Assembly (NCBI RefSeq): GCF_022429645.1
Contig: NZ_CP092480.1
Span: 1,904,501-1,968,500, forward strand
Reading direction: 5' to 3'
From: Lutibacter sp. A80
GTDB lineage: Bacteria > Bacteroidota > Bacteroidia > Flavobacteriales > Flavobacteriaceae
DNA length: 64,000 nt
Shown: positions 16,978 through 25,846 of the stretch, one piece after another
Layout: every line of letters begins with the position of its first letter
Numbering within the stretch: the first letter of the stretch is position 1
Notes under the pieces: generated by a model
Databases searched by the model: none
The model's input: the letters and a program-made list of their open reading frames with translations, nothing else
What the model was told of the DNA's origin: nothing
Made by a program: the position numbers and the translations under genes

Positions 16978-18096
16978 CTAAAAATTATTTAGAACCCCAA
17001 TAACTCTATTCAATTCATTTTCAGTAATATTAGAACCACTTGGCAAACATAATCCCCTATTAAATAATTGTTCTGAGTTTCCGTTTAAAAAACTTAAACA
17101 ATCTTTAAATACAGGTTGTAAGTGCATTGGTTTCCACAATGGTCTAGACTCAATATTTTCTTGTTCGAAAGATAATCTAATTTTTTTACTTATTTTATTA
17201 GAAGGCGTTAAAATACAAGTCAACCATCTATTTGAGTAATAACCCTTTGGCTCATTTAAAAATTTAAAATCTGAATTTTTAACTGTTGATTTATAAAAAT
17301 TATAGTTAAACCTTCTTGCCGCAACGCGATCTTTTAGCACTTCTAATTGTCCTCTTCCTATACCAGCTACAATATTAGACATTCTATAATTATAACCAAT
17401 TTGGCTATGTTGATAATGTTGTGCATTATCTCTAGCTTGTGTAGCTAAAAATACGGCTGTATCTTTGTCTTGTTTACTTTTACTAATTAGAGCACCTCCA
17501 CCCGAGGTTGTTATTATTTTATTTCCATTGAACGATAAAATTGCAAGATCTCCAAAAGTTCCACATTTTCTATTTGATACTTTACTCCCTAAAGCCTCGG
17601 CACTATCTTCTATAATTGGAATTTCATATTTTTTCCCTAATTCGCTAATTTTTTCAACATTATAAGGCATACCATACAAATGAACCGCAATAATTGCTTT
17701 TGGCTTTTTACCATTTTTTATTCTGTGTAAAATGGCAATTTCTAATTGCTCTGGACACATATTCCAAGTTTCTAGTTCACTATCTATAAAAACGGGTGTT
17801 GCTCCTTGGTAAACTATCGGATTTGCTGATGCAGAAAATGTAAAACTTTGACAAAGCACTTCATCTCCCTTAGTTACTCCTAATAAAATTAATGCTAAAT
17901 GTATGGCTGCAGTTCCAGAACTCAACGCTGCTATATGCGAACCTTCTTCTAAATAATTCTCTAAACTATCTTCAAAAGCATTAACATTTGGGCCTAATGG
18001 AGCTACCCAATTTGTATCAAATGCTTCTTGAACATATTTTTGCTCTGTACCTCCCATATGAGGAGATGATAGCCAAATTTTATTTTTCATTTGCAT
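16978..18096 (-). CDS. DegT/DnrJ/EryC1/StrS-family sugar aminotransferase (PglE-like)
   Basis: In this 372-residue PLP enzyme, LSSPHMGGTEQKYV and NWVAPLGPNVNAFE at the N-terminus, SSGTAAIHLAL, and SFNGNKIITTSGGG (PLP Lys) identify the DegT family close to PglE-type UDP-4-keto sugar aminotransferases. It would use glutamate to aminate the product of the neighbouring dehydratase. It is the first gene of the four-gene minus-strand run; a TAnnTTTG match (TAGTTTTG, 18123-18116) lies 19 bases before its start. No glycosyltransferase, flippase or polymerase gene lies in this window, so the rest of the polysaccharide pathway must be elsewhere. Confidence 0.88.
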   Translation of the reverse strand: MQMKNKIWLSSPHMGGTEQKYVQEAFDTNWVAPLGPNVNAFEDSLENYLEEGSHIAALSSGTAAIHLALILLGVTKGDEVLCQSFTFSASANPIVYQGATPVFIDSELETWNMCPEQLEIAILHRIKNGKKPKAIIAVHLYGMPYNVEKISELGKKYEIPIIEDSAEALGSKVSNRKCGTFGDLAILSFNGNKIITTSGGGALISKSKQDKDTAVFLATQARDNAQHYQHSQIGYNYRMSNIVAGIGRGQLEVLKDRVAARRFNYNFYKSTVKNSDFKFLNEPKGYYSNRWLTCILTPSNKISKKIRLSFEQENIESRPLWKPMHLQPVFKDCLSFLNGNSEQLFNRGLCLPSGSNITENELNRVIGVLNNF

Positions 18097-18290
18097 TTTT
18101 ATTCTTTATGGATAGCAAAACTACAGTATTTATTCTAAAAGAGACTACTAATATTACTTCTCAGTTATTTAAAAAACTTGATTTTAAAGCAAAAAAGAAA
18201 CTAAATAACTCAATAACAAAACGTACAAAGCTTCATTTTTTTAAATTCACTTGAAAATAGTATTTCTATATAACGAAACTAATATGCTTT

Positions 18291-19610
18291 TTATTCTTCT
18301 AAAGGATAAATTGTAACACTATATCCTAACCAATTTTGAAGTTTTTCGTAAATCAGTTCTTTATCTTTGATAGAAAAATCTTTAATTCTAGTTGTATGAG
18401 AACCTTTTTTAAGAACCACTTTTAAGGCATCTACATGTGGTTTTGGTGTTGGAGCACAAGCTCCCCAAGTATCATACTCTCCATAAATATAAAGTATATT
18501 TTTCCCTTTATTTTCTACAAAATCACGCACTTCATTAATATATGTTGGACTGTAAGTTAAGTCTACATTTTTAGGTGCAAACCTTAAATTTGTTGGTTCT
18601 TTAACCACTTGCAGCAAATCTTTAACCGGCGTGGTATCAAATCCGTAATACCCTAATTCTGTTAAATGCTGGTAATATGAAGGCAGTAAATCGTAATAGG
18701 TTTTATCGTTATAAAAACCAATACCAACAATTTTATTTATATAATTAAACATTTCTTTGGCTGATGCATTTTCATTAGGAATTTCTTCGCAACTGCCTCC
18801 CCACTGCCAAAAAGAAAAAGGAAATTCTAGCACACTATATTCCAATGCTTCTTCAATAGAAAGCTCTGTGAAATTCATGTTTTTTTCGGTGGCAAAGTTT
18901 GAAATTTCTAATAAAACCGCTTTTCTATTTTTTAAAACTTCTTGTTGAAATGCAGTAATTTTAGCACGACACTCTTCTGTTCCAATAGTATTAATATGAT
19001 TTTGAGTTCTACTATCTTCCTGAGCATTAATTAGCGGTGCAACATAAGACACAGCAACATCTACATCCCAAGGGTATTTACTTTTGTGTATTAATACCGT
19101 CTCTCCTCCTTTGCTAATTCCCGTTGAAATCCATTTACCCGTATATAATCTTTTTAGTTTTGAAATTATTTTATGATAATCTTCAATAGCTAAATCGTTT
19201 TTTAAATATTGCCACGGAATGGTATCTGGACGCGATTTCCCATAAAAACGATATTCTACCTGCACTTGATTCCCTTTAAATATTTTACTTAATTCGTACG
19301 TTCTTGGAGTTGCATTATAACCTTCAGTAATAAAAACTGTTGGTTTAGTTTCATCTACATGCGATAGATAGAAATAATGTTTAAATGTACCTGCTTCAGG
19401 GTTTTTATGATCTAGTGGCTGGTCTAAAACTACTTGGTAAGCTTTGGTAAAATGGTCTTTTACCTCCATTTTAGAAACTTCAGCATTTGGAAATAATTTT
19501 TCAATTTTTTGCTGAAATGTTAAAATTACAACTGGTTCTAATTTTACTCTACAACCAACTAAAACAGTACTAAGGGTTATAAATAAAAAAACGGATTTAA
19601 ATAATTTCAT
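18291..19610 (-). CDS. Secreted S37 (PS-10)/S28-like serine peptidase, lipoprotein
   Basis: This 439-residue protein has a lipoprotein signal (TVLVGC, Cys 20). VVLDQPLDHKNPEAGTF and ITEGY are typical of the S37 PS-10 tripeptidyl aminopeptidases, which are related to the S28 prolyl peptidases (alpha/beta-hydrolase clan). The likely nucleophile is Ser 166 in STGISKGGE; YGEYDTWG and KGSHTTRI would give Asp and His. It probably removes short peptides from the N-terminus of extracellular peptides for nutrition. It stands alone, and a TAnnTTTG box (TATTTTTG, 19689-19682) lies upstream. Confidence 0.8.
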   Translation of the reverse strand: MKLFKSVFLFITLSTVLVGCRVKLEPVVILTFQQKIEKLFPNAEVSKMEVKDHFTKAYQVVLDQPLDHKNPEAGTFKHYFYLSHVDETKPTVFITEGYNATPRTYELSKIFKGNQVQVEYRFYGKSRPDTIPWQYLKNDLAIEDYHKIISKLKRLYTGKWISTGISKGGETVLIHKSKYPWDVDVAVSYVAPLINAQEDSRTQNHINTIGTEECRAKITAFQQEVLKNRKAVLLEISNFATEKNMNFTELSIEEALEYSVLEFPFSFWQWGGSCEEIPNENASAKEMFNYINKIVGIGFYNDKTYYDLLPSYYQHLTELGYYGFDTTPVKDLLQVVKEPTNLRFAPKNVDLTYSPTYINEVRDFVENKGKNILYIYGEYDTWGACAPTPKPHVDALKVVLKKGSHTTRIKDFSIKDKELIYEKLQNWLGYSVTIYPLEE

Positions 19611-19839
19611 GAAACTTGTTTATAGGTTTAAGTTAGTAATAGGTTTTTTCACCAACTTTACTTAATAATTAAATTATATAACAAAAATAAGAATTAAAAT
19701 CAGATAAATTTTTAATAATTTAATTTATCATATTTCATATAAACAACTAAAATTCCAACTGAAAAGTAGTGGGCTTCAATTTTATTGATAACTATTAAAA
19801 TTATGTATTCTATAAGAATGCTCGAACTATTTTACGTAC

Positions 19840-20913
19840 TTAAATCAAGCGTTTTTCAATATACCTGGAATTCATAATTCTTAAAGCTCCCATATATTTC
19901 ATTTTAAAAGAGACTACATCTCCAACTTTGTATTTTTTACGTGTAACATTTAAATCTACCACCAACATATCTGAACTTGCACCTATAAATGTAATTTTTT
20001 TATCTACAGGTTCTAAAAAATCTGTAGTCGCAATATCTAACAAGCCAACATCTAAAATACCTCTTTTATGTGTAGTTCCATAATCTTCTGGATCTATTTC
20101 TAGTATTTCTCCGGAAGGATTTTCTTCTAAATCACCATAAGGAATTATAGGTTTTTCTGTAACTTCTATTATTTCAGCATGCAATAGAAACACATCGCTT
20201 TTCATTTTTGGAATAGTTTTGTTTGAAAACAAATCAACTCCAAAAAACAAGGTCTCTCCAATTCTAAAATGATTTACACCTTTAGGAATTTGCTTTTTCT
20301 GCAACAAAGGAATCATTACAGAAGAACCACCTGTTACATTTTCAATTCTTTCACCAAATTTAGCTTCAATCAATTGCTCGTATAAACTCAATTGAATTAA
20401 TTTATCTTTACTTGGCATAACACCACTCAAGCAATTTAAATTTGCTCCAATACCCACAACTTTTATGTTAGGTAATCCAAATACTTTTTTATAAAACTCT
20501 AATAAATGTTCACCTAAAATACCTTCACGCAAATCACCAAGTTCTATCATAATAATTATACGGTGTACTTTATTTTGCGCTTTAGCCTCTTCAGACAACC
20601 ATTTTATAGTTGAATATTCAGTATTAAAACTTACATCGGCATATTTAATTACACTTTTAATACTTCTTTTTGCTGGTGGTTTAATATAAATAGTTTCAAC
20701 TTCTGGATTTATAGATTTTATAGTTTTTAAATTTGTAAGTCGCGCATCACAAACTTGCTCTTTTCCTAACGACAATAAATACTCTAGAAATTGCTTATGA
20801 CCACATAGCATTTTTACTACTGGAGCCCATTCTTTATCGTGTTTTTTAAAGAGTTCTTGTAAATACTTATAATTTATTGATAATGATTTTTTATTAAGTG
20901 TTACATAAGCCAT
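19840..20913 (-). CDS. Alanine/ornithine racemase family PLP enzyme
   Basis: The 357-residue protein is a fold-type III enzyme (alanine-racemase-like TIM barrel) with the likely PLP lysine in APVVKMLCGHK (Lys 34). GGSSVMIPLL and HFRIGETLFFGVD match the group annotated as alanine/ornithine racemase, in which the C-terminal beta domain provides the second catalytic residue. It would interconvert L- and D-forms of an amino acid; the substrate is not deducible. It is the last gene of a tight run (rpsU, GNAT, symporter, racemase), starting 3 bases after the symporter, so the transporter may import its substrate. Confidence 0.75.
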   Translation of the reverse strand: MAYVTLNKKSLSINYKYLQELFKKHDKEWAPVVKMLCGHKQFLEYLLSLGKEQVCDARLTNLKTIKSINPEVETIYIKPPAKRSIKSVIKYADVSFNTEYSTIKWLSEEAKAQNKVHRIIIMIELGDLREGILGEHLLEFYKKVFGLPNIKVVGIGANLNCLSGVMPSKDKLIQLSLYEQLIEAKFGERIENVTGGSSVMIPLLQKKQIPKGVNHFRIGETLFFGVDLFSNKTIPKMKSDVFLLHAEIIEVTEKPIIPYGDLEENPSGEILEIDPEDYGTTHKRGILDVGLLDIATTDFLEPVDKKITFIGASSDMLVVDLNVTRKKYKVGDVVSFKMKYMGALRIMNSRYIEKRLI

Positions 20914-20916
20914 AAC

Positions 20917-22320
20917 TTAATTTTTAATTGACAAATAACTAAATAAGGATAGTAAAATACCTATTATAATTGGGTCTAACCCAAACGGTATGGGAGCCTG
21001 TAAAATAGATAATATTAAAGTAGAAAAACCGCCTAACAACATAGAAACAAGTGCTGCTTTAGGTTTTCTTTTCTTAGATATTAGAATTCCTAATACAGGA
21101 ATTAACAATCCAGAAACCATAAAAGAATAAGAAAGTAACATTAACTCTAATACACTCTGCATTGAACTTGCAATTAAAATAGCCAATCCTCCAATTATAA
21201 AGGTTGTAATTTGTGAAATTTTAATTGTATTGGGACTTAAATCTTTAAATCCTAAAATATCAGTAACAAAATTTCCCGAAGCTGCTAAAAGACAACTATC
21301 TGCTGTTGACATAATTGCTGAAAAATAAGCAGATAACATTAAGCCCATAAAACCAATAGGAAGCACTTTTTTTAATAATAGAGGCATTCCAATTTCAGGA
21401 TCCATTAACAAAGCATTATCAAATCCTGCAGAAGCAAATAAACCTTGTTCAGCTGCTACACGAGCAAATAAACCTAGAATTACTCCCATAAATGCCATAA
21501 TAGGATATTCAAATAAACCAGCAATAAGCCAAGCTTTTTTGGCTGTTCTTTCGTTTTTACAAGCATAAATTCTCTGGTACAATGTCATACCAACAAACCA
21601 AATAGGAACAATAATTACAAACCAATTCACCAACTGAACCCAAGTAACATTTTTTAAAGAATAAAATTTACTAGGCAATACATTAACAATTTCATTATAA
21701 CCACCTAAATAGTTATACGAAGCTGGAATTCCTATAAAAATTAAACCTGCCATTAAAATAAGCCACTGAAAGGTATCTGTATAAATAACAGCCTTCATGC
21801 CTCCAAAAACAGTATACACAAGGGCAATTCCGCCCATAATTAATAAAGCATCTAATAAATCTAAACTCGGAAAAGTTCCAATAGCTAATTTTGCACCCGC
21901 TAAAAATTGAGATGAAGTAAAACCCAAATATCCTATAAAAGATATAACACCAGCAACCATAGCTACTGTTACACCATAATTATGTTTTAAAAATTCGGGA
22001 AATGTTAAAAAACCGTATAAGTTACCTTGCTTTACTACTTTTGGAATTAAAAATACTGCACTTAACCAAGCACCTATTAAACCTGTAAATAGCATCCAAG
22101 AACCGGAAATTCCCATCATAAATCCCAAACCACCTAAACCTATAGAAAATCCACCTCCAACATCTGTAGCCACAACGGAAAGACCAATATGTGCACTACT
22201 CATTTTTCCACCACCAATATAATAATCTTTTACATCCTTATTCTTTTTGAAATAGTAAAAACCTATTCCAAGAACTAAAATCATGTATATTACAAAGACT
22301 ATTACGTCTATAGTTTCCAT
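20917..22320 (-). CDS. Sodium:solute symporter (SSS family)
   Basis: This 467-residue membrane protein has about 12-13 hydrophobic helices. The SSS signature region DYYIGGGKMSSAHIGLSVVATDVGGG follows the first helix, and MLSAYFSAIMSTADSCLL is the Na-site helix 8 motif typical of PutP and SglT relatives. It imports an organic solute with Na. The adjacent racemase suggests an amino acid, but SSS substrates cannot be told from sequence this way. Confidence 0.88.
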   Translation of the reverse strand: METIDVIVFVIYMILVLGIGFYYFKKNKDVKDYYIGGGKMSSAHIGLSVVATDVGGGFSIGLGGLGFMMGISGSWMLFTGLIGAWLSAVFLIPKVVKQGNLYGFLTFPEFLKHNYGVTVAMVAGVISFIGYLGFTSSQFLAGAKLAIGTFPSLDLLDALLIMGGIALVYTVFGGMKAVIYTDTFQWLILMAGLIFIGIPASYNYLGGYNEIVNVLPSKFYSLKNVTWVQLVNWFVIIVPIWFVGMTLYQRIYACKNERTAKKAWLIAGLFEYPIMAFMGVILGLFARVAAEQGLFASAGFDNALLMDPEIGMPLLLKKVLPIGFMGLMLSAYFSAIMSTADSCLLAASGNFVTDILGFKDLSPNTIKISQITTFIIGGLAILIASSMQSVLELMLLSYSFMVSGLLIPVLGILISKKRKPKAALVSMLLGGFSTLILSILQAPIPFGLDPIIIGILLSLFSYLSIKN

Positions 22321-22332
22321 AACTAATTTCGG

Positions 22333-22776
22333 CTATTTTTTTAAGCGCATTTCTAAATACTTGTTTTCAAAACCTAGTTTTTCGTACAAAAATTTTGCTG
22401 GATTATTTGGTTCTACATGCAAAGCAATATCGCCATCTGCAGTTTCAATTGCTTTTTGCATTATTTTTTTACCAACTCCTTTACCCCTAACTTTATTATG
22501 AACTGCTATATAAACAAGAATATTTTCAGGAATATAATCTTCCATTCCCGTTTTATTAACTATTGTAATTCCTAAGTTTTCGGTTTCATCACTTAAAACC
22601 AAAACAAAACCACCCAATCCAGCATCAGAATCTTGCACTGCAAAATTTAAGCATTTTAGGATAGCTTCTTTTTCATCGCCAAAAGCTTCTAAATGTGTAT
22701 GAAGGAAATTAACAATTTCTTGTTTTTCGTCCTCAGAAGGTGTAGAAATTTTATTGTAGATTTTAAACTTAAACAT
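22333..22776 (-). CDS. GNAT-family N-acetyltransferase
   Basis: In this 147-residue single-domain GNAT, the acetyl-CoA loop is VRGKGVGKKIMQKAI (motif A, R-x-x-G-x-G) and the C-terminal motif B is PAKFLYEKLGFE. The substrate is unknown. It starts 2 bases after rpsU and ends 12 bases before the symporter, so it should be on the same transcript. Confidence 0.85.
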   Translation of the reverse strand: MFKFKIYNKISTPSEDEKQEIVNFLHTHLEAFGDEKEAILKCLNFAVQDSDAGLGGFVLVLSDETENLGITIVNKTGMEDYIPENILVYIAVHNKVRGKGVGKKIMQKAIETADGDIALHVEPNNPAKFLYEKLGFENKYLEMRLKK

Positions 22777-22778
22777 TT

Positions 22779-22973
22779 CTATTGGTCTTGTTGATCTCGT
22801 AAATGTTGTTTATACTCTGCTTTTTCTATTTGTTTTCTTCTTTTAACCGACTTTTTAGTAAATTGTTTACGGTCTCTTAATTGATTTAATATTTTGGTAT
22901 TTCTAGTCTTTCTTTTATAACGTTTTAAAGCTCTATCTATATTCTCACCTTCTTTTACAGGAATTATTAACAT
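22779..22973 (-). CDS. rpsU: 30S ribosomal protein bS21
   Basis: This is a short, very basic 64-residue protein with the bS21 pattern: IIPVKEGENIDRALKRYKRK, then a long Arg/Lys helix. In Bacteroidota bS21 helps to cover the anti-Shine-Dalgarno end of 16S rRNA. The 40 bases before this start contain no AGGAG-like sequence, only A/T. A 26-bp palindrome lies 38-63 bases upstream of the start codon and may be an operator or leader hairpin. It is the first gene of a four-gene run with GNAT, symporter and racemase. Confidence 0.93.
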   Translation of the reverse strand: MLIIPVKEGENIDRALKRYKRKTRNTKILNQLRDRKQFTKKSVKRRKQIEKAEYKQHLRDQQDQ

Positions 22974-23010
22974 ATAATTTTATTGTTTTTTAAATTTTAC
23001 GCTAAAATAC

Positions 23011-23036
23011 AAAATAGTTTCTACAGAAACTATTTT
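23011..23036. repeat. 26-bp palindrome upstream of rpsU, copy 1 of a repeated core
   Basis: AAAATAGTTTC (23011-23021) and GAAACTATTTT (23026-23036) form a perfect 11-bp inverted repeat around TACA. The core TAGTTTCTACAGAAA recurs at 23129-23143. It lies in the promoter or leader of rpsU. On the minus strand no good T-run follows, so an operator or RNA hairpin is more likely than a terminator. Confidence 0.65.
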
Positions 23037-23128
23037 TAACAATCAATTTTTTTTAAGATATACTATAAATTCCTACAAAAAATTCAATATATTTAATATA
23101 ATTATACATTAAATATTTAATTTCTTAT

Positions 23129-23143
23129 TAGTTTCTACAGAAA
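23129..23143. repeat. Second copy of TAGTTTCTACAGAAA
   Basis: This exact 15-bp copy of the core of the 23011-23036 palindrome lies 113 bases from the first, 25 bases after the marR stop. The inner 12 bases, TTTCTACAGAAA, are an inverted repeat. Confidence 0.65.
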
Positions 23144-23167
23144 GTTTAAGTATTGATAAAAATTAAT

Positions 23168-23647
23168 TTATTTTTCAGTTTGAAATTCCTCAGCAGTAAT
23201 TATAGGTGAAGCATCTAACTCATCAACTTCCATTATTTGTGTTAACAGATCAATCCCTTCTATAATAGTTAATAGTTTTTCTGGTGGAAGTGCTTGTAAT
23301 TTTTCACTCAATTTTTGCTGAAATGTTATTGGAGCAGACTGTAGCAAATCCATACCACTAGCCGTTAATGAAATAAGAGTTACTCTTTTATCAGTTGCTT
23401 TAGGCAGTTTTGCAACGAATCCTTTTTTTTCTAATCGGCGTAAAATTCCTGAAATAGTACTCGCATTTAAATTTAAAAATGCTTTTAGCTTAGCTGCATT
23501 TGTTTTATAATCTTCTTGTTCTGCTAAGTATTGCAAACACAAAAGTTGTGGAATACTAACACCTTGTTCTTTCTCTACCCGTTTACTTTCTAGGTTTACA
23601 GAGCGAACAATCTTACGCAATCTAATTAGAATATCAATAATAGTCAT
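23168..23647 (-). CDS. MarR-family transcriptional regulator
   Basis: This 159-residue protein has a winged helix-turn-helix: recognition region LNLNASTISGILRRLEKKGFV, then the wing KATDKRVTLISLTASG with the conserved DKR. Dimerisation helices flank it. MarR proteins repress genes near their own and respond to small ligands. It lies 58 bases after the aldehyde dehydrogenase on the same strand. The repeated TTTCTACAGAAA palindromes just downstream are candidate binding sites, but this is only a positional guess. Confidence 0.88.
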   Translation of the reverse strand: MTIIDILIRLRKIVRSVNLESKRVEKEQGVSIPQLLCLQYLAEQEDYKTNAAKLKAFLNLNASTISGILRRLEKKGFVAKLPKATDKRVTLISLTASGMDLLQSAPITFQQKLSEKLQALPPEKLLTIIEGIDLLTQIMEVDELDASPIITAEEFQTEK

Positions 23648-23705
23648 ATGGTAAAATTACAAAAATTTGATTAGTAGCTTTATTTTATTATAAATAAGAC
23701 CTTAT

Positions 23706-25286
23706 TTAAATTACATCTACAGTATGTTTTCCATTAACTGAACGATAAATTCCTAATGGATTTTCATTTTTTAATTCGTTTGGCAATAATTTATCTGGCC
23801 AATTTTGATAACAGATAGGTCGCACCCAACGTTTAATTGAATTTACTCCAACTGCTGTAAATCTACTATCTGTAGAAGCAGGATAAGGACCACCGTGCAC
23901 CATTGCATCACAAACTTCAACACCTGTAGGAACTCCATTAAAAATAATACGTCCTACTTTATTTTGAAGTGCATTTACAATTTCCAAATTATTTTCCAGT
24001 TCATCTTCAGCCAAAATAGTCCCTGTTAATTGACCTTCTAATTTTGAAATTACCACTTGTAATTGTTCCACATTTTCACATTGTACAACCATAGAAAAAG
24101 GCCCAAAAACTTCTTGATGTAGAGTTGTGTTTTCCAAAAATCTTACAGCATCTACAGTTGTAATAATTTGACGTCCGTAATTTTTAGAAACCTCGCCATT
24201 ATAATCAACTACCATTTTCACTCCTTTTTGTTGCTGTATTGTTGATTTATTATCTTCAAAAGCGCCAATAATGTTGGGATGTAACATACAAACAGGTTTA
24301 ATTTTTATAATTTCTTCAGCTAAAGTTTCAATAAAACTTGTTAAACCTTCACTTTTCACTGCTAAAATTAATCCTGGATTTGTACAAAATTGTCCAGCTC
24401 CTTGAGTAATCGATTTCGCATAATTTTTAGCCCAAAATACAGCCTTTTTACTTGCAGCATTTGGTAATAAAATTACTGGATTTACACTTCCCATTTCAGC
24501 AAAAACAGGTATTGGCTCTGGACGTTGAGAGGCAGTATTATACAAACTCCTACCTCCTCTAACACTACCTGTAAAACCAACCGCTTTTACAGCTGGGTGT
24601 TTTACTAAAGTAACTCCAACTTCAATACCACTACTGTTTAAATTAGAGAAAACACCATTTGGCATCCCTGTTATTTCTGCAGCTTTTATAACAGCATAAG
24701 CTACTAATTCGCCAGTTCCAGCATGCATTGGATGTGATTTAACAATTACAGGACAACCTGCCGCAAGTGCCGCAGCAGTATCTCCACCTGCTGTTGAATA
24801 AGCCAAAGGAAAATTACTTGCTCCAAAAACAACAATTGGTCCCAATGGCATTAACATTTTACGTAAATCTACTTTTGGAACTGGAGTTCTTTCTAAATTG
24901 GCAGTATCTATAACAGCTTCAACCCAAGAGCCATCTTTTACCAAATCTGCAAAAGAATGCAATTGAAAAATGGTTCTAGTTCTTTCGCTTATAGCTCTCT
25001 CTTTAGACAAACCAGACTCTAAACAATATATATTTAATAAATTATCTCCTAAAGCCAATATTTGATTTGCAATTTCATTCAAAAATTTACTTTTTGCTAC
25101 TCCAGAAATAGTTTTAAATATTTTAAATGCTTCCCTTGCCAATTCCACAGCTTGCTCAATCTCTATAGTTGTTGCTTCTGTAAAAACAACTTCATTTTCT
25201 TGATTTTTTTGAGGATTAAAAGTTTTAAAAGTTGTATTTCCTGTAGCAGATAAAACGTTTCCTATATAGTTTTTCCCTGTTATCAT
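23706..25286 (-). CDS. Aldehyde dehydrogenase (NADP+), 2,5-dioxovalerate dehydrogenase type
   Basis: This 526-residue protein matches the alpha-ketoglutaric semialdehyde dehydrogenase group: PLGPIVVFGASNFPLAYSTAG, catalytic Glu in FAEMGSVNP, catalytic Cys in GQFCTNPGL, and GWPTG-like GVPTGVEV near the C-terminus. Such enzymes oxidise 2,5-dioxopentanoate to 2-oxoglutarate at the end of hydroxyproline or sugar-acid breakdown. No other gene of those pathways is next to it, so the substrate is uncertain. The MarR gene follows. Confidence 0.85.
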   Translation of the reverse strand: MITGKNYIGNVLSATGNTTFKTFNPQKNQENEVVFTEATTIEIEQAVELAREAFKIFKTISGVAKSKFLNEIANQILALGDNLLNIYCLESGLSKERAISERTRTIFQLHSFADLVKDGSWVEAVIDTANLERTPVPKVDLRKMLMPLGPIVVFGASNFPLAYSTAGGDTAAALAAGCPVIVKSHPMHAGTGELVAYAVIKAAEITGMPNGVFSNLNSSGIEVGVTLVKHPAVKAVGFTGSVRGGRSLYNTASQRPEPIPVFAEMGSVNPVILLPNAASKKAVFWAKNYAKSITQGAGQFCTNPGLILAVKSEGLTSFIETLAEEIIKIKPVCMLHPNIIGAFEDNKSTIQQQKGVKMVVDYNGEVSKNYGRQIITTVDAVRFLENTTLHQEVFGPFSMVVQCENVEQLQVVISKLEGQLTGTILAEDELENNLEIVNALQNKVGRIIFNGVPTGVEVCDAMVHGGPYPASTDSRFTAVGVNSIKRWVRPICYQNWPDKLLPNELKNENPLGIYRSVNGKHTVDVI

Positions 25287-25377
25287 AAAAAAATTAATAT
25301 TTTTTTAATTTAAAATTCATTAAAAAAAAGATCTCTATTGTTAATTGGATAAAGTTAATTAATTTAGTAAGATTAAT

Positions 25378-25402
25378 TGTTGATTCATTAAAAGAATCAA
25401 CA
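25378..25402 (+). promoter_or_regulatory. Hairpin in the leader of the small unknown gene
   Basis: TGTTGATTC (25378-25386) pairs with GAATCAACA (25394-25402) around a 7-nt loop, ending 13 bases before the start codon at 25416. It could affect translation or be an operator. Confidence 0.45.
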
Positions 25403-25415
25403 TATAAAAATTGAT

Positions 25416-25838
25416 ATGGAACAGAGAAATGACTTAATATTGCGTGAAATAGAAAAATTGGGATTACTTCTAAAAAAGTTAATTAAAGATATTCATGACG
25501 CAAATTCTAAAGATATAGAAACTGAAATTAACCAAATAAATGAAGTTTTGACTTCTGAATTTAATTTATCTATTTCAACTATTACTAAACTTAATAATGA
25601 TGAATTATTAGAAAAAACTAATAACCTTCACGAATCTCATTTAGAAAAATTGGCTGAATTATTACATGAAGTCATAAAAAAAATGAATCAAGAAAACAAA
25701 GAATATGGGCTTAATCGTGAAGAATTAACTAAAAAAGCTATTGTTTTAATTGATTATATAGACAGTAACTCAACTACGTTTTCTATAGATAGAATGCATT
25801 TAAAAAACGCTTTACAACTTCAAATGGATATTTTTTAA
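25416..25838 (+). CDS. Small helical protein of unknown function
   Basis: This 140-residue protein was not recognised. It is highly charged, rich in Glu, Lys, Leu and Ile, and looks almost wholly alpha-helical, with coiled-coil-like stretches. It has no signal peptide, membrane segment or Cys-based motif, so it is probably cytoplasmic. ATG start; a short hairpin lies just upstream. It is convergent with the deacetylase gene, 8 bases apart. Length, composition and isolated position on the plus strand support a real gene. Confidence 0.7.
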   Translation: MEQRNDLILREIEKLGLLLKKLIKDIHDANSKDIETEINQINEVLTSEFNLSISTITKLNNDELLEKTNNLHESHLEKLAELLHEVIKKMNQENKEYGLNREELTKKAIVLIDYIDSNSTTFSIDRMHLKNALQLQMDIF

Positions 25839-25846
25839 TATTATTT

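Noticed and set aside
17988-18254. ORF spanning the DegT start and the following gap
   Set aside because: Half of it overlaps the aminotransferase and the rest is low-complexity AT-rich sequence; nothing in it is recognisable.
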